Source: Erythrobacter litoralis
GTDB lineage: Bacteria; Pseudomonadota; Alphaproteobacteria; Sphingomonadales; Sphingomonadaceae
Direction: 5' to 3'
Length of the DNA: 64,000 bases
NCBI RefSeq assembly: GCF_001719165.1
Contig: NZ_CP017057.1
Coordinates: 3,094,501-3,158,500, forward strand
This document shows, piece by piece, positions 53,650-62,543 of this stretch (position 1 is its first letter; each line of letters starts with the position of its first letter). Position numbers and translations under genes: made by a program. The notes below the pieces were generated by a model. It was not told where the DNA came from. It worked only from the letters and a program-made list of their open reading frames with translations, and ran no database searches.

Positions 53650-54903
53650 ATGGATGGAGAGGACAAGACGCCGAAGAATGCCGACGTGGTGATCGTCGGG
53701 ACCGGCCATGGCGGCGCGCAGGTCGCGATCGCATTGCGCCAGCAGGGCCATGAGGGCACGATCCTGATGATCGGGCGCGACACCTCGCCGCCCTATGAAC
53801 GCCCGCCTCTGTCGAAGGAATATCTCGCCGGCGAAAAGCATTTCGAGCGGATCATGATCCGGCCGGAGAAGTTCTGGGCCGACAAGGGGATCGATCTCGT
53901 GCTGGGCCGGGGCGTCACCGCGATCGATCCGGTCCGGCACGTGGTCACGCTCTCGGACGGCAGCAAGATCGGCTATCGCAAGCTGATCTGGTCGGGCGGG
54001 GGCGATCCGCGCCGTCTGTCCTGCCCCGGCGCAGGGCTCAAGGGCGTGTTCTACATCCGCGACAAGCGCGATGCTGACGCAATGATGGAAGCGCTGGCGG
54101 ACGGTCCAAGGAAAGCGGTCGTCATCGGCGGCGGCTATATCGGGCTCGAGGCGGCGGCCGTGCTGCGCAAGCTCGGCTGCGAGGTTACGCTGATCGAGAT
54201 GCAGAAACGCTTGCTCGCACGGGTCGCAGGAGAGGACCTGTCGCGCTTCTATGCCGAGGAACACCGCAGGCAGGGCGTCGACGTCCGGCTGGAGACCGGG
54301 GTCAACGAGATCCTCGGCGAGGAAGCGGGCCGTGTCACCGGGGTGCAGCTGACCTCGGGCGAGGTGGTGGAGTGCGACATGGTGGTCGTCGGCATCGGCA
54401 TCGTCCCCGCCGTCGCCCCGCTGATATCTGCCGGGGCGGCCGGTTCGAACGGGGTGGACGTCGATTTCTGCTGCCGCACCACATTGGACGACATCTACGC
54501 GATCGGCGACTGCGCCGCCCATGCCAATCCTTTCGCCGGCAGCGCGGTGATCCGGCTGGAATCGGTCCAGAACGCGCATGACATGGCGAACACCGTCGCC
54601 CGCGCGATCATGGGCGAGAAGGAACCGTATGGCGCGCTGCCGTGGTTCTGGTCGAACCAGTATGACCTGAAACTCCAGACCGCAGGGCTCAGCCTCGGCT
54701 ATGACGAGACGGTGCTGCGCGGCGATCCCGACAGCCGCAAGTTCACCGTGGTCTATCTCAAGGAAGGTAAGCCGATCGCCTTTGACTGCGTGAACACGAT
54801 GAAGGATTACGTGCAGGGCAGGAAGCTGCTCGAGAGGGGCGTCGAGCGGGTCGATCGCGACCTGCTGGCCGATCCCGCAGTTCCGCTCAAGGAGCTTGCC
54901 TGA
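53650..54903 (+). CDS. FAD-dependent ferredoxin/rubredoxin reductase-like oxidoreductase
   Basis: This 417-residue flavoprotein has FAD motif [21 protein letters not shown] motif [17 protein letters not shown], the FAD-closing YAIGDCAAH and a C-terminal reductase dimerisation-type domain. It resembles reductases of oxygenase and P450 systems (CamA/BphA4 type). I start at ATG 53650; an upstream frame is less supported. It could feed the two P450s at 29786 and 58402 through a ferredoxin not in this window. It overlaps the convergent queG end by 17 bp. Confidence 0.88.
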   Translation: MDGEDKTPKNADVVIVGTGHGGAQVAIALRQQGHEGTILMIGRDTSPPYERPPLSKEYLAGEKHFERIMIRPEKFWADKGIDLVLGRGVTAIDPVRHVVTLSDGSKIGYRKLIWSGGGDPRRLSCPGAGLKGVFYIRDKRDADAMMEALADGPRKAVVIGGGYIGLEAAAVLRKLGCEVTLIEMQKRLLARVAGEDLSRFYAEEHRRQGVDVRLETGVNEILGEEAGRVTGVQLTSGEVVECDMVVVGIGIVPAVAPLISAGAAGSNGVDVDFCCRTTLDDIYAIGDCAAHANPFAGSAVIRLESVQNAHDMANTVARAIMGEKEPYGALPWFWSNQYDLKLQTAGLSLGYDETVLRGDPDSRKFTVVYLKEGKPIAFDCVNTMKDYVQGRKLLERGVERVDRDLLADPAVPLKELA

Positions 54904-55960
54904 GCTTTCCCAGCGCCCAGCGGGCGGCTTCGGCGACGACCGGGTCGGGATCGTCCTGCAACGCCTTGCACGGCCCCGACAACGCGGCCTCGCCGCTGTT
55001 CCCGGCGGCATAGAGGCAATTCCTCACGAACCGGTCCCGCCCGATCCGCTTGATCGGAGAACCCGAGAACAGCGCCCTGAATCCCGCATCGTCCAGACCC
55101 AGCAATTCGGCAAGGCGCGGGGCAACCAGTTCGGGGCGGGGGAGGAATTCCTTCATCGCACGGGCTTGCGACGCGAACTTGTTCCACGGACACACGGCAA
55201 GGCAATCGTCGCAGCCATAGATGCGGTTGCCCAGCCCTTCGCGCAGGTCTTCGGGCACCGGGCCCTTGTGCTCGATGGTGAGGTAGGAAATGCAGCGGCG
55301 TGCATCCAGGCGATAGGGCGCGGGGAAGGCATCGGTCGGACACACGTCGAGACAGGCGCGGCAGGAACCGCACTGGTCGCGGTGCGGATCGGCCGGGGCG
55401 AGATCGAGGGTGGTATAGATCGCGCCCAGGAACAGCCAGCTGCCGTGTTCGCGACTGACGAGATTGGTGTGCTTGCCCTGCCAGCCGATCCCCGCCGCTT
55501 CGCCCAGCGGCTTTTCCATGACGGGCGCGGTGTCGACGAAGACCTTGACCTCGGCGCCCTCCTCCTCCGCCACCAGCCAGCGGGCGAGCGCTTTCAGGCG
55601 CTTTTTCACGACATCGTGATAGTCCTTGCCCTGTGCATAGACCGAAATGCGCGCATGATCGCGCACATGTTCGAGCGCGAAGGGATCGTTGGCAGGCGCA
55701 TAGCTCATGCCCAGGGCGATGACGCTCTTCGCCTGCGGCCACAGCCCCTGCGGCGAGCGGCGGTGGTGAAACCGCGTCTCCATCCATTCCATCGTCGCGT
55801 GATGGCCCTCGCCCAGCCATTCCTCGAGCCGCCGGGCGCGCACCGGGTCCTCTTCGGCGCTGGCGAAGCCGCAGGCGGCAAAGCCCAGCTCGTGCGCGCG
55901 CTCCGCTATTCGCTCTTCCAGCGGTGCGTCCCCGGACGTGCTTACCGGCGCGTTAACCAT
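54887..55960 (-). CDS. queG: Epoxyqueuosine reductase
   Basis: This 357-residue cobalamin-dependent enzyme performs the last step of queuosine synthesis in tRNA. It has two 4Fe-4S sets ([12 protein letters not shown] and CDDCLAVCP) and [19 protein letters not shown] with the proposed catalytic Asp. The C-terminal HEAT-like tail ([17 protein letters not shown]) is normal. It overlaps the preceding flavoprotein gene tail by 17 bp on the opposite strand. Confidence 0.96.
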   Translation of the reverse strand: MVNAPVSTSGDAPLEERIAERAHELGFAACGFASAEEDPVRARRLEEWLGEGHHATMEWMETRFHHRRSPQGLWPQAKSVIALGMSYAPANDPFALEHVRDHARISVYAQGKDYHDVVKKRLKALARWLVAEEEGAEVKVFVDTAPVMEKPLGEAAGIGWQGKHTNLVSREHGSWLFLGAIYTTLDLAPADPHRDQCGSCRACLDVCPTDAFPAPYRLDARRCISYLTIEHKGPVPEDLREGLGNRIYGCDDCLAVCPWNKFASQARAMKEFLPRPELVAPRLAELLGLDDAGFRALFSGSPIKRIGRDRFVRNCLYAAGNSGEAALSGPCKALQDDPDPVVAEAARWALGKLRQAP

Positions 55961-56006
55961 GCTTGGGGTTACTCCCGTTTAGTCTCGCGCGTTAACCGTG
56001 GAAGTC

Positions 56007-57002
56007 ATGGATATGGCGGTAGGCGAACTGGGCGCGGCGGGCAAATATGCATCCGCCGGCGATAATCGACCCCTCGCGATAGAAGCGCGCGGGCTGATCA
56101 AGAGCTTCGACGGCACGCGCGCGGTCGACGGGGTGGACATTTCCGTGCCCGAAGGCGCGATCTACGGCGTGCTCGGCCCCAATGGCGCGGGCAAGACGAC
56201 GACCTTGAGGATGCTGCTCGGCATCATCGACCCCGACGAAGGGGTGCGCCGCGTGTTCGGGCACGACCGTCCGCACGATATCGGCCGGCTGATCGGCTAT
56301 CTGCCTGAGGAACGCGGGCTCTACCCAGCGATGAAGGCGGTCGAGGCGATCGCCTTCATGGGCGCGCTGCGCGGCCTGCCGCTCGCCGAAGGGCGCAGGC
56401 GGGCGGCCGAACTGCTCGAACGCCACGACCTAGCCCATGCCGCCGGTCGCACGATCCGCCAGCTGTCGAAAGGCATGGCGCAGACGGTGCAATTGCTCGG
56501 CACGCTGGTGCATCGCCCGCGCCTCGTGGTGCTGGACGAGCCATTCTCGGGGCTCGACGCGATCAACCAGGGCAAGCTCGAAGTGCTGATCCGCAATCTC
56601 GCCGATGACGGGGTGACGGTGATCTTCTCGACCCATGTCATCCACCATGCCGAGAGGCTGTGCGAAGGCGTCGCGATCATTGCAGGTGGCCGCGTCCCCT
56701 ATGCCGGCAGCGTCGAGGCCGCGCGCGACCGCATTCCGGCGCAGGTCAGGCTCGAAACCCGCGCCCGCGAAGGGCGCTGGATGCAGGCGCTCCCCGCCGA
56801 AACGCGCCGGGTGGGCGATTTCTTCCATTTCCCGCTCCCCGAAACGGGGATCGAGCCGCTGCTGCGCCAGCTGATCGAGGGCGAGGCGGGCATCCTCTCG
56901 CTGTCGATCGAGCGCGCGGGATTGCACGACGCCTTCGTCGCGATCGCGGGCGAGGCCGCCGCGCGGCAATTGGCCGCAGACAACGAGGAGGCCGCGCGAT
57001 GA
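56007..57002 (+). CDS. ABC transporter ATP-binding protein
   Basis: This protein of about 331 residues (ATG 56007; GTG 55998 and ATG 56013 are alternatives) has Walker A GPNGAGKTTTL, signature LSKGMAQ, Walker B LVVLDEPFSGLD and H-loop FSTHVIHHAE. Its long C-terminal domain (after residue 230) matches the NatA/CcmA-like type. It powers the permease in the next gene; the start codons overlap (ATGA). The pair resembles Na+ or drug exporters (NatAB-like). Confidence 0.92.
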   Translation: MDMAVGELGAAGKYASAGDNRPLAIEARGLIKSFDGTRAVDGVDISVPEGAIYGVLGPNGAGKTTTLRMLLGIIDPDEGVRRVFGHDRPHDIGRLIGYLPEERGLYPAMKAVEAIAFMGALRGLPLAEGRRRAAELLERHDLAHAAGRTIRQLSKGMAQTVQLLGTLVHRPRLVVLDEPFSGLDAINQGKLEVLIRNLADDGVTVIFSTHVIHHAERLCEGVAIIAGGRVPYAGSVEAARDRIPAQVRLETRAREGRWMQALPAETRRVGDFFHFPLPETGIEPLLRQLIEGEAGILSLSIERAGLHDAFVAIAGEAAARQLAADNEEAAR

Positions 57003-58282
57003 ACCCCGACATGAACGCCAGATCGCGCCTCTCCAGCCTCGAGGCCGCCTGGGTCATCGCCCGGCGCGATTTCGTCGCCGTCCTGTTCAGCCGCGCCTTC
57101 CTGTTCTTCCTTCTGGGCCCGCTCTTTCCGGTGATCGTCGGCGGGCTGGCGGGGAGCATCGGCAGCCAGGTCCAGCGCGAGGCGGTGAGCGTCGAGATCG
57201 GCCTTGCCATGTCCGAGCCGGACAATGCCGCCATGATCGCCGCGCGCGAAAGTCTGCGCCCGCAACTGGGCAGCGCGCTGCCGCGGCTTGCCGCCGTGCC
57301 CGAAGCGCGCGAGCCCGGATTCGACGCCAGGGCCTTTCTCGAAGCGCGCCGGGCCAATTACGCCGCGATCCTTTCGGGCAGCCCGGAGGCCCCGCGCCTC
57401 GTCGGGACCGAGGCGCAGGTCGCGCACTGGCAGGGGCCGATCGGCCTGATCGCCGCGAGCGCCGCCGGAGCCGCGCCCGCCGCCTTCCCCGAGGTCCGGA
57501 CCGAAATCGTCGCCACCAGCGGCGCGTCGCAGCGATCCAACCGCATCCGCACCGCGCAGGCCGCGCAAATGCTGCTGTTCCTTCTCACCATGCTGCTCGC
57601 CGGGATGGTGCTGTCGAACCTCGTCGAGGAAAAGGCGAACAAGATCATAGAGATTCTCGCCGCCGCGATCCCGATGGACGCGGTCTTCATGGGCAAGCTT
57701 TTCGCCATGCTCGGCGTCAGCTTTGTCGGCATTTCGGTTTGGGGCGCTGTCGGTTGGGGACTGTGGAGCCTCGGCGGCGATGCCGTCACCGCGGCGATGG
57801 GAAGCGATCCGTCCGACCTTCCCGCGCCCGCCGTGGGCTGGGGGCTCTTCGCGATCCTCGGCATCGCCTATTTCTCGATGGCCTACCTCCTGCTCGGCGC
57901 GCTGTTCCTGACGATCGGCGCACTCGCGAACACGGTGCGCGAGGTGCAGACGCTATCTATGCCGGTCACGATGATGCAGCTGATGGTGTTCTTCCTTGCC
58001 GCCTACACGATCACGCAGCCCGGCTCCTCGCTCGAACTGGCGGCGCTGGTGTTCCCGCTCTCCTCGCCCTTTGCCATGCTGGCGCGCGCGGCGATGGACG
58101 AGACATTGTGGACCCACGCCGCCGCGCTCGCCTGGCAGGGCCTCGCCGTGCTGGCGCTGGTCAGGGGCGGGTCGATGCTGTTCCGCAAGCGGGTGATGAA
58201 ATCGGGCGGGGCCGGCCGCGCGAAGCGCCGCCGCTGGCGCGCCCGCCCCGGGCCGGAAGCGCTGGTCGAACCGGCCGAATAG
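56999..58282 (+). CDS. ABC-2 type transporter permease (NatB-like)
   Basis: This 427-residue permease has one N-terminal span (residues 28-50), a large periplasmic loop (about 55-195), then five to six C-terminal spans starting AAQMLLFLLTMLLAGMVLSN, with the conserved VEEKANKIIEILAAAIPMD. That pattern is typical of NatB-like ABC-2 exporters. It is coupled to the ATPase gene through an ATGA overlap. The substrate is not known. Confidence 0.9.
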   Translation: MNPDMNARSRLSSLEAAWVIARRDFVAVLFSRAFLFFLLGPLFPVIVGGLAGSIGSQVQREAVSVEIGLAMSEPDNAAMIAARESLRPQLGSALPRLAAVPEAREPGFDARAFLEARRANYAAILSGSPEAPRLVGTEAQVAHWQGPIGLIAASAAGAAPAAFPEVRTEIVATSGASQRSNRIRTAQAAQMLLFLLTMLLAGMVLSNLVEEKANKIIEILAAAIPMDAVFMGKLFAMLGVSFVGISVWGAVGWGLWSLGGDAVTAAMGSDPSDLPAPAVGWGLFAILGIAYFSMAYLLLGALFLTIGALANTVREVQTLSMPVTMMQLMVFFLAAYTITQPGSSLELAALVFPLSSPFAMLARAAMDETLWTHAAALAWQGLAVLALVRGGSMLFRKRVMKSGGAGRAKRRRWRARPGPEALVEPAE

Positions 58283-58304
58283 GTGGCTGAACGAAACTCA
58301 CTAT

Positions 58305-58318
58305 TGACAGCGCTGTCA
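58305..58318. promoter_or_regulatory. 14-bp palindromic operator overlapping a -35 box upstream of CYP153
   Basis: TGACAGCGCTGTCA is a perfect palindrome. Its first base falls in TTGACA (58304-58309), a consensus -35; at 17-bp spacing AGGATG (58327-58332) is a weak -10. The centre CG pair and length fit LacI or TetR-type dimeric sites. It lies 84 bp before the P450 start. A related half site (GTGACAGCGCTGAG) appears at 46024-46037. Confidence 0.6.
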
Positions 58319-58401
58319 GTTAGGGCAGGATGTCCTGCGAACGGGAGCGGGATTCCCGAGATGCGATAAGGCACGGCCGCTCCCCTCGAGGAGAGAGAGC
58401 C

Positions 58402-59736
58402 ATGGCAACCATCGCCCCCAAACGGCCCGAAGTGCGCCGTTCGCCGACCGCCTACGAGGCGCTCAAGCAGCATTACGACAAGCATCCCGACGAGCGGCTC
58501 AATCACCCTCACAAATGGGACGTGTCGCGTTCCGACATCTATTTCGAGGATCGCTGGCAGCCGATCTTCAAGGAGATGCAGGACGCAGGGCCGCTCCATT
58601 ACATCCCCGAAAGCCCCTATGGCCCCTATTGGGCGGTGGTCGATCACAAGGCGATCCAGCACATCGAGGCCCTGCCCGAGACCTTTTCGTCGAGCTGGGA
58701 ATATGGCGGCATCACGATCCTCGAACGGCTGACCGAGGAAGAGGCCGCCGCGAGCAATATCGACACGCGCGAATTGCCGATGTTCATCGCGATGGACCGC
58801 CCGCAGCACACCGGCCAGCGCCGCACCGTTGCGCCCAAGTTCACCCCCACCGCGATGGCCGACATGGAAGGCGATATCCGCGCGCGCACCGGCGAACTGC
58901 TCGATTCGCTGCCGCGCGGCGAGACTTTCGACTGGGTCGACAAGGTTTCGATCGAACTCACCACCGGGATGCTCGCGATCCTGTTCGGCTTCCCCTGGGA
59001 GGACCGGCGCCTGCTCACCTTGTGGTCCGACTGGGCGGGCGACACCGAACTCGCCACGGTGCGCGATCTCGACCAAGAACGCTGGAGCTTTCTCCAGGAG
59101 ATGGCGGCCTATTTCCAGTCGCTCTGGGTGGAGCGCACGCAGGACCCTTCGGGCGACGATCTCATCTCCATGATGATCCGCTCCGAAGCGATGAACCAGA
59201 TGCGGCCCGAGGAATTCATGGGCAATCTGGTCCTGCTGATCGTCGGCGGGAACGACACCACCCGCAACACGATGAGCGGGATCGTCCACGCGCTCGACAA
59301 GTTCCCCGACCAGCGCAAAGCTTTCGAGGAGAATCCTGAACTCATCCCCAATGCGGTGCAGGAATGCCTGCGCTACATCACCCCGCTCGCGCACATGCGC
59401 CGCACCTGCACCGAGGATACCGATGTCTTCGGCCAGACGGTGAAGAAGGGCGACAAGGTGGTGCTGTGGTATCTCGGCGCGAACCGGGACGAAAAGGTGT
59501 TCGAGAACCCGCACAAGCTCGACATCCGCCGCGAGAATGCGCGCCGCCACATCGCCTTCGGCTACGGCATCCACCGCTGCGTAGGGGCGCGGCTGGCCGA
59601 GATGCAATTGCGCCTCCTGCTTGAAGAGATGCACAAGCGCCGGATGCGGGTCCATGTCGCGGGCGATGTCGAACGGGTGCGGGCGAATTTCGTCCACGGC
59701 TTCCGCAAGCTCGAGGTAGAGATCACCGAATTCTGA
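58402..59736 (+). CDS. CYP153-type cytochrome P450 (alkane/fatty acid terminal hydroxylase)
   Basis: This 444-residue P450 carries the CYP153 signatures: GGITILERL, LPMFIAMDRPQHTGQR, the I-helix LIVGGNDTTRNTMSG, TPLAHMRRT and the heme loop HIAFGYGIHRCVGARLAEMQ. CYP153 enzymes terminally hydroxylate medium-chain alkanes or fatty acids using ferredoxin and its reductase. The start is at ATG 58402 after GAGGAGAGAG. A palindrome at the promoter suggests substrate-dependent repression. No ferredoxin gene is adjacent. Confidence 0.9.
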   Translation: MATIAPKRPEVRRSPTAYEALKQHYDKHPDERLNHPHKWDVSRSDIYFEDRWQPIFKEMQDAGPLHYIPESPYGPYWAVVDHKAIQHIEALPETFSSSWEYGGITILERLTEEEAAASNIDTRELPMFIAMDRPQHTGQRRTVAPKFTPTAMADMEGDIRARTGELLDSLPRGETFDWVDKVSIELTTGMLAILFGFPWEDRRLLTLWSDWAGDTELATVRDLDQERWSFLQEMAAYFQSLWVERTQDPSGDDLISMMIRSEAMNQMRPEEFMGNLVLLIVGGNDTTRNTMSGIVHALDKFPDQRKAFEENPELIPNAVQECLRYITPLAHMRRTCTEDTDVFGQTVKKGDKVVLWYLGANRDEKVFENPHKLDIRRENARRHIAFGYGIHRCVGARLAEMQLRLLLEEMHKRRMRVHVAGDVERVRANFVHGFRKLEVEITEF

Positions 59737-59820
59737 TTGCGACCCGTGGGTTCGGTCATGAAACCTTCAGGCGGGGTGTGGCGTAATAGCAGGGTGAACA
59801 GTACACACGAAAACCCCGCA

Positions 59821-60321
59821 ATGAACCTCACCCCTTCCCGCCGCTCCTTCGTCGTCGCCGCTTCTGCGGGCGTCGCCGCGCTGCCGCTGCTGGGCGCCTG
59901 CGGCTCCGGCCCGGCGAGCGCGCGCGAGAACTTTCCGGTCTCGAAAAGCGAGGCCGAATGGCGCAAGGCCCTGACGACAAGTGAATATTACGTCCTGCGC
60001 GAAGCGGGGACCGAGAGGCCCTACACCTCGCCCCTGAACGAGGAAAAGCGCGCGGGAACCTTCGTGTGCGCGGGATGCGGGAACGCTCTGTATTCCTCGG
60101 CCCACAAATATGACAGCGGGACGGGCTGGCCGAGCTTCTACAAGGCGATCGACAAGGGCGCGGTCGCCACCAGCACCGATTACAAGATCGGAATTCCGCG
60201 CACCGAGGTGCATTGCGCCGATTGCGGCGGGCATCTGGGGCACATTTTCGGCGATGGGCCGCGGCCCACCGGCAAGCGGCACTGCATCAACGGCGCCGCG
60301 CTCGATTTCAGACCGGCCTGA
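59821..60321 (+). CDS. msrB: Peptide-methionine (R)-S-oxide reductase, exported
   Basis: This 166-residue enzyme reduces methionine-R-sulfoxide. The zinc cysteines are Cys83/86 (CAGC) and Cys132/135 (CADC). The catalytic Cys155 is in GKRHCINGAAL. The N-terminus RRSFVVAASAGVAALPLLGAC is a Tat-like/lipoprotein signal, unusual for MsrB and placing it in the envelope. It overlaps the convergent GT-C gene by 14 bp. Confidence 0.93.
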   Translation: MNLTPSRRSFVVAASAGVAALPLLGACGSGPASARENFPVSKSEAEWRKALTTSEYYVLREAGTERPYTSPLNEEKRAGTFVCAGCGNALYSSAHKYDSGTGWPSFYKAIDKGAVATSTDYKIGIPRTEVHCADCGGHLGHIFGDGPRPTGKRHCINGAALDFRPA

Positions 60322-62101
60322 CGCGCCACAGCAGGAGCGAGGTATCCTCGGGCAGTTCGACCGGTTCGAGCCATTCGGGCACCTCGCCCGAGAGCAGCTG
60401 CGCTGCGAAACCCTGTCGCGACAGGTTTGCATAATGGCGCGGCTCGCCGAGCGTGGGGCACAGGGCGACGTAATCGGTCCCACGCGCGACAAGTGCCGCG
60501 CGCGCTTCCTCGCTTGTCCCGATAGCAGCGGCGATGACCGCGCCGATCGCCTCGTGGCCGCGATGATGGGGCGTCGCGACGACGCTGTGACGGCTTTCGA
60601 GCAGCAGGGCCGGTGCGATGTCGAGCGGGGCGTAGATCTCGCCCCTGGGCAGCGCGGCGAGGACATCGCCCGCGGCGGCAATATCGCAGTCGGACTGGCG
60701 CAGCGAACCCGCCAGAGCCACCTCGTCCCCGCGGGCGGCGTTGGCGGGGATGGCGGGGCCGATCAGGGTCAGCGGAAAGGTCGGGACGAGCGCGAGGGCG
60801 ATGCCGCACATCGCCGCCATGCGGCGCGCGGGACTTTTCATCTTGCGCGCGGCGCGCAGCCATTGCCCCACCTGCCAGGCGAGCGGCGGCGCGGCCAGCG
60901 CACAGGCCACCGCCCCGGCACGCGCGACGAACAGCGCAATCAGCAGCGCAGCCCCGAGGATCAGCGCGTAATCGCTCCAGAACCGGCGCAGCCAGCCCGC
61001 CGAATGCCTCCCCAGCCGCGAGGCGGCGATGAGGCCGATCAGCGGGGCGACCACGAAAGGCAGCGCGTCGACAGGCGATTGGTGCCAGACTGGGCGGCCC
61101 TCGTTCACGTAGGCGAGCCAGTGCTGAGCCGCGAGCGGATCGATCTGCGCGAAACCCCCGCCGATCGCGCATTGCGGCGCGGCGACGAGCACCAGGGCGA
61201 GAGCGCCGCCCGCGGCGAGCGCGAATCCGGCAAGCACCAGCGCGACCGGCGCGGGCTCGGTCCGCCCCAGCAGGGTGAGAACCAGCGCGCCCCAGCCGAA
61301 AACGGCGAGATGGAGCGGGCCGATCGCGTCGCAATGAACCGCGAGGTCGCCGATGCCGCGGGTCAGCAGGAACAGCGCCGCGCTCACGACCGAAAGCCAC
61401 TGGATCGCGCCGACCAGCCAGGCCCGCTGCGAGCGGTCCCGCAGCCAGCGCAGCGCCAGCACTCCGAAGATCGCCGCGGCAAGCGGGAGCCCCTCGACCG
61501 AGATCGCGAGCCATGTCGCGAAACTCGCCCCGAGACCGAAGGCTCCCAGCCCGGGCGAGCGCGCCATCAGGGCATTCATCGCCCACAGCGCGCACACGAC
61601 CTGCCAGCCATGATGATCGATCCGCAGCGGCGAAAGCTGGAACAGGAGCGGGACCGACAGCGCCATCAGCAGCGAAGTCAGCATCGTCTCCTCTTCGCCC
61701 AGTAGCCGCCAGGCAATACGCGCGGCGAGCAGCATGGCGATGAACAGGGTGACGAGGGGCACGATGACCAGCGCCGCAGCCTCGGCCGCGCCTGCGCCGA
61801 GGATCGGCGAAAGCAGCAGGATCACCAGCAGGAGCGGGATATCGACCAGCCGCGACCAGTGCATCGCGACGCCGCCGCCCGGCGCGTCGACGCGGTACTG
61901 GGTGAGATCGAACCAGCCTTGCCCGGCGATCAGATCGCGCACCTGAACCAGCCGCATCGCATCGTCGGGATCGGGAAACTGGCGCCCGTCGATGGATTGC
62001 CAGTTGACCGCGACGAGCACCGCCGCGACCATCAGCCACGCCGCCCCGACCCGCATCAGCAGGTCGGCGGGAAAGGCTCCTCCTCGGCGTTCGACCAGCA
62101 T
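60308..62101 (-). CDS. GT-C fold membrane glycosyltransferase-like protein
   Basis: This 597-residue protein has many membrane spans. Its first outer loop has DPDDAMRLVQVRDLIAGQGW and VAMHWSRLVD, an Asp-containing catalytic-loop pattern of GT-C enzymes (STT3/PMT-like). The C-terminus is soluble (residues 500-597). It would transfer a sugar from a lipid carrier on the periplasmic side. The start is ATG 62101, 5 bp after the GtrA stop. The donor and acceptor are unknown. Confidence 0.7.
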   Translation of the reverse strand: MLVERRGGAFPADLLMRVGAAWLMVAAVLVAVNWQSIDGRQFPDPDDAMRLVQVRDLIAGQGWFDLTQYRVDAPGGGVAMHWSRLVDIPLLLVILLLSPILGAGAAEAAALVIVPLVTLFIAMLLAARIAWRLLGEEETMLTSLLMALSVPLLFQLSPLRIDHHGWQVVCALWAMNALMARSPGLGAFGLGASFATWLAISVEGLPLAAAIFGVLALRWLRDRSQRAWLVGAIQWLSVVSAALFLLTRGIGDLAVHCDAIGPLHLAVFGWGALVLTLLGRTEPAPVALVLAGFALAAGGALALVLVAAPQCAIGGGFAQIDPLAAQHWLAYVNEGRPVWHQSPVDALPFVVAPLIGLIAASRLGRHSAGWLRRFWSDYALILGAALLIALFVARAGAVACALAAPPLAWQVGQWLRAARKMKSPARRMAAMCGIALALVPTFPLTLIGPAIPANAARGDEVALAGSLRQSDCDIAAAGDVLAALPRGEIYAPLDIAPALLLESRHSVVATPHHRGHEAIGAVIAAAIGTSEEARAALVARGTDYVALCPTLGEPRHYANLSRQGFAAQLLSGEVPEWLEPVELPEDTSLLLWRVRPV

Positions 62102-62105
62102 CGCC

Positions 62106-62543
62106 TCACGCCTCCCCGCGCCCGGTTGCAGGCGCACAGAAGACGATCCGGCTGCGCACCAGCCAGGTCGCCATGAAGCTCACCGCGATCGCGACCAGCT
62201 TGGCCGCGCGCGGGTCGATCCCGGCGCTGTCGCCGAGCCCGACGATCGCCGTCGTGAGGGCGAGGCCGAGCAGGGCGGAGATCACGAACAGCGCCTTCTG
62301 CCGGGTTCGCGCAAGGCCGCCTTGCGCGACATTGCCGTGAAACACTGCGCGGCTCGACATCAGCCAGTGGGCGAGAATGCCGAGCGTATAGCCGATCGCC
62401 GATGCGGGCGCCGCCGCCATGCCGCCCGCGAGCAGGGCGAGGAACGCGCCCATGTCGACCGCCAGCGCGCCGACGCTCGCGACGAGATAGCGCACGAAGC
62501 GCACGTCCCGCAGCCGGGCCAGGAGGCTCGTCGCCAGTTCCAT
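62106..62543 (-). CDS. GtrA-family membrane protein
   Basis: This 145-residue protein has four membrane spans (YLVASVGALAVDMGAFLALL, AIGYTLGILAHWLMSS, ALFVISALLGLALTTAIVGL, LVAIAVSFMATWLVRS). GtrA-type proteins are thought to flip lipid-linked sugars. ATG 62543 shares a base with the upstream stop (TGATG); GTG 62546 is an alternative. It sits between an FAD enzyme and a GT-C protein, a natural set for lipid-linked sugar use. Confidence 0.88.
   Translation of the reverse strand: MELATSLLARLRDVRFVRYLVASVGALAVDMGAFLALLAGGMAAAPASAIGYTLGILAHWLMSSRAVFHGNVAQGGLARTRQKALFVISALLGLALTTAIVGLGDSAGIDPRAAKLVAIAVSFMATWLVRSRIVFCAPATGRGEA

Noticed and set aside
48907..55011. A very long antisense open frame over the NAD-GDH and flavoprotein genes
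   Set aside because: It is an artefact of high GC with few stop codons on the opposite strand; the plus-strand proteins have conserved motifs and ribosome-binding sites and the antisense frame has none.
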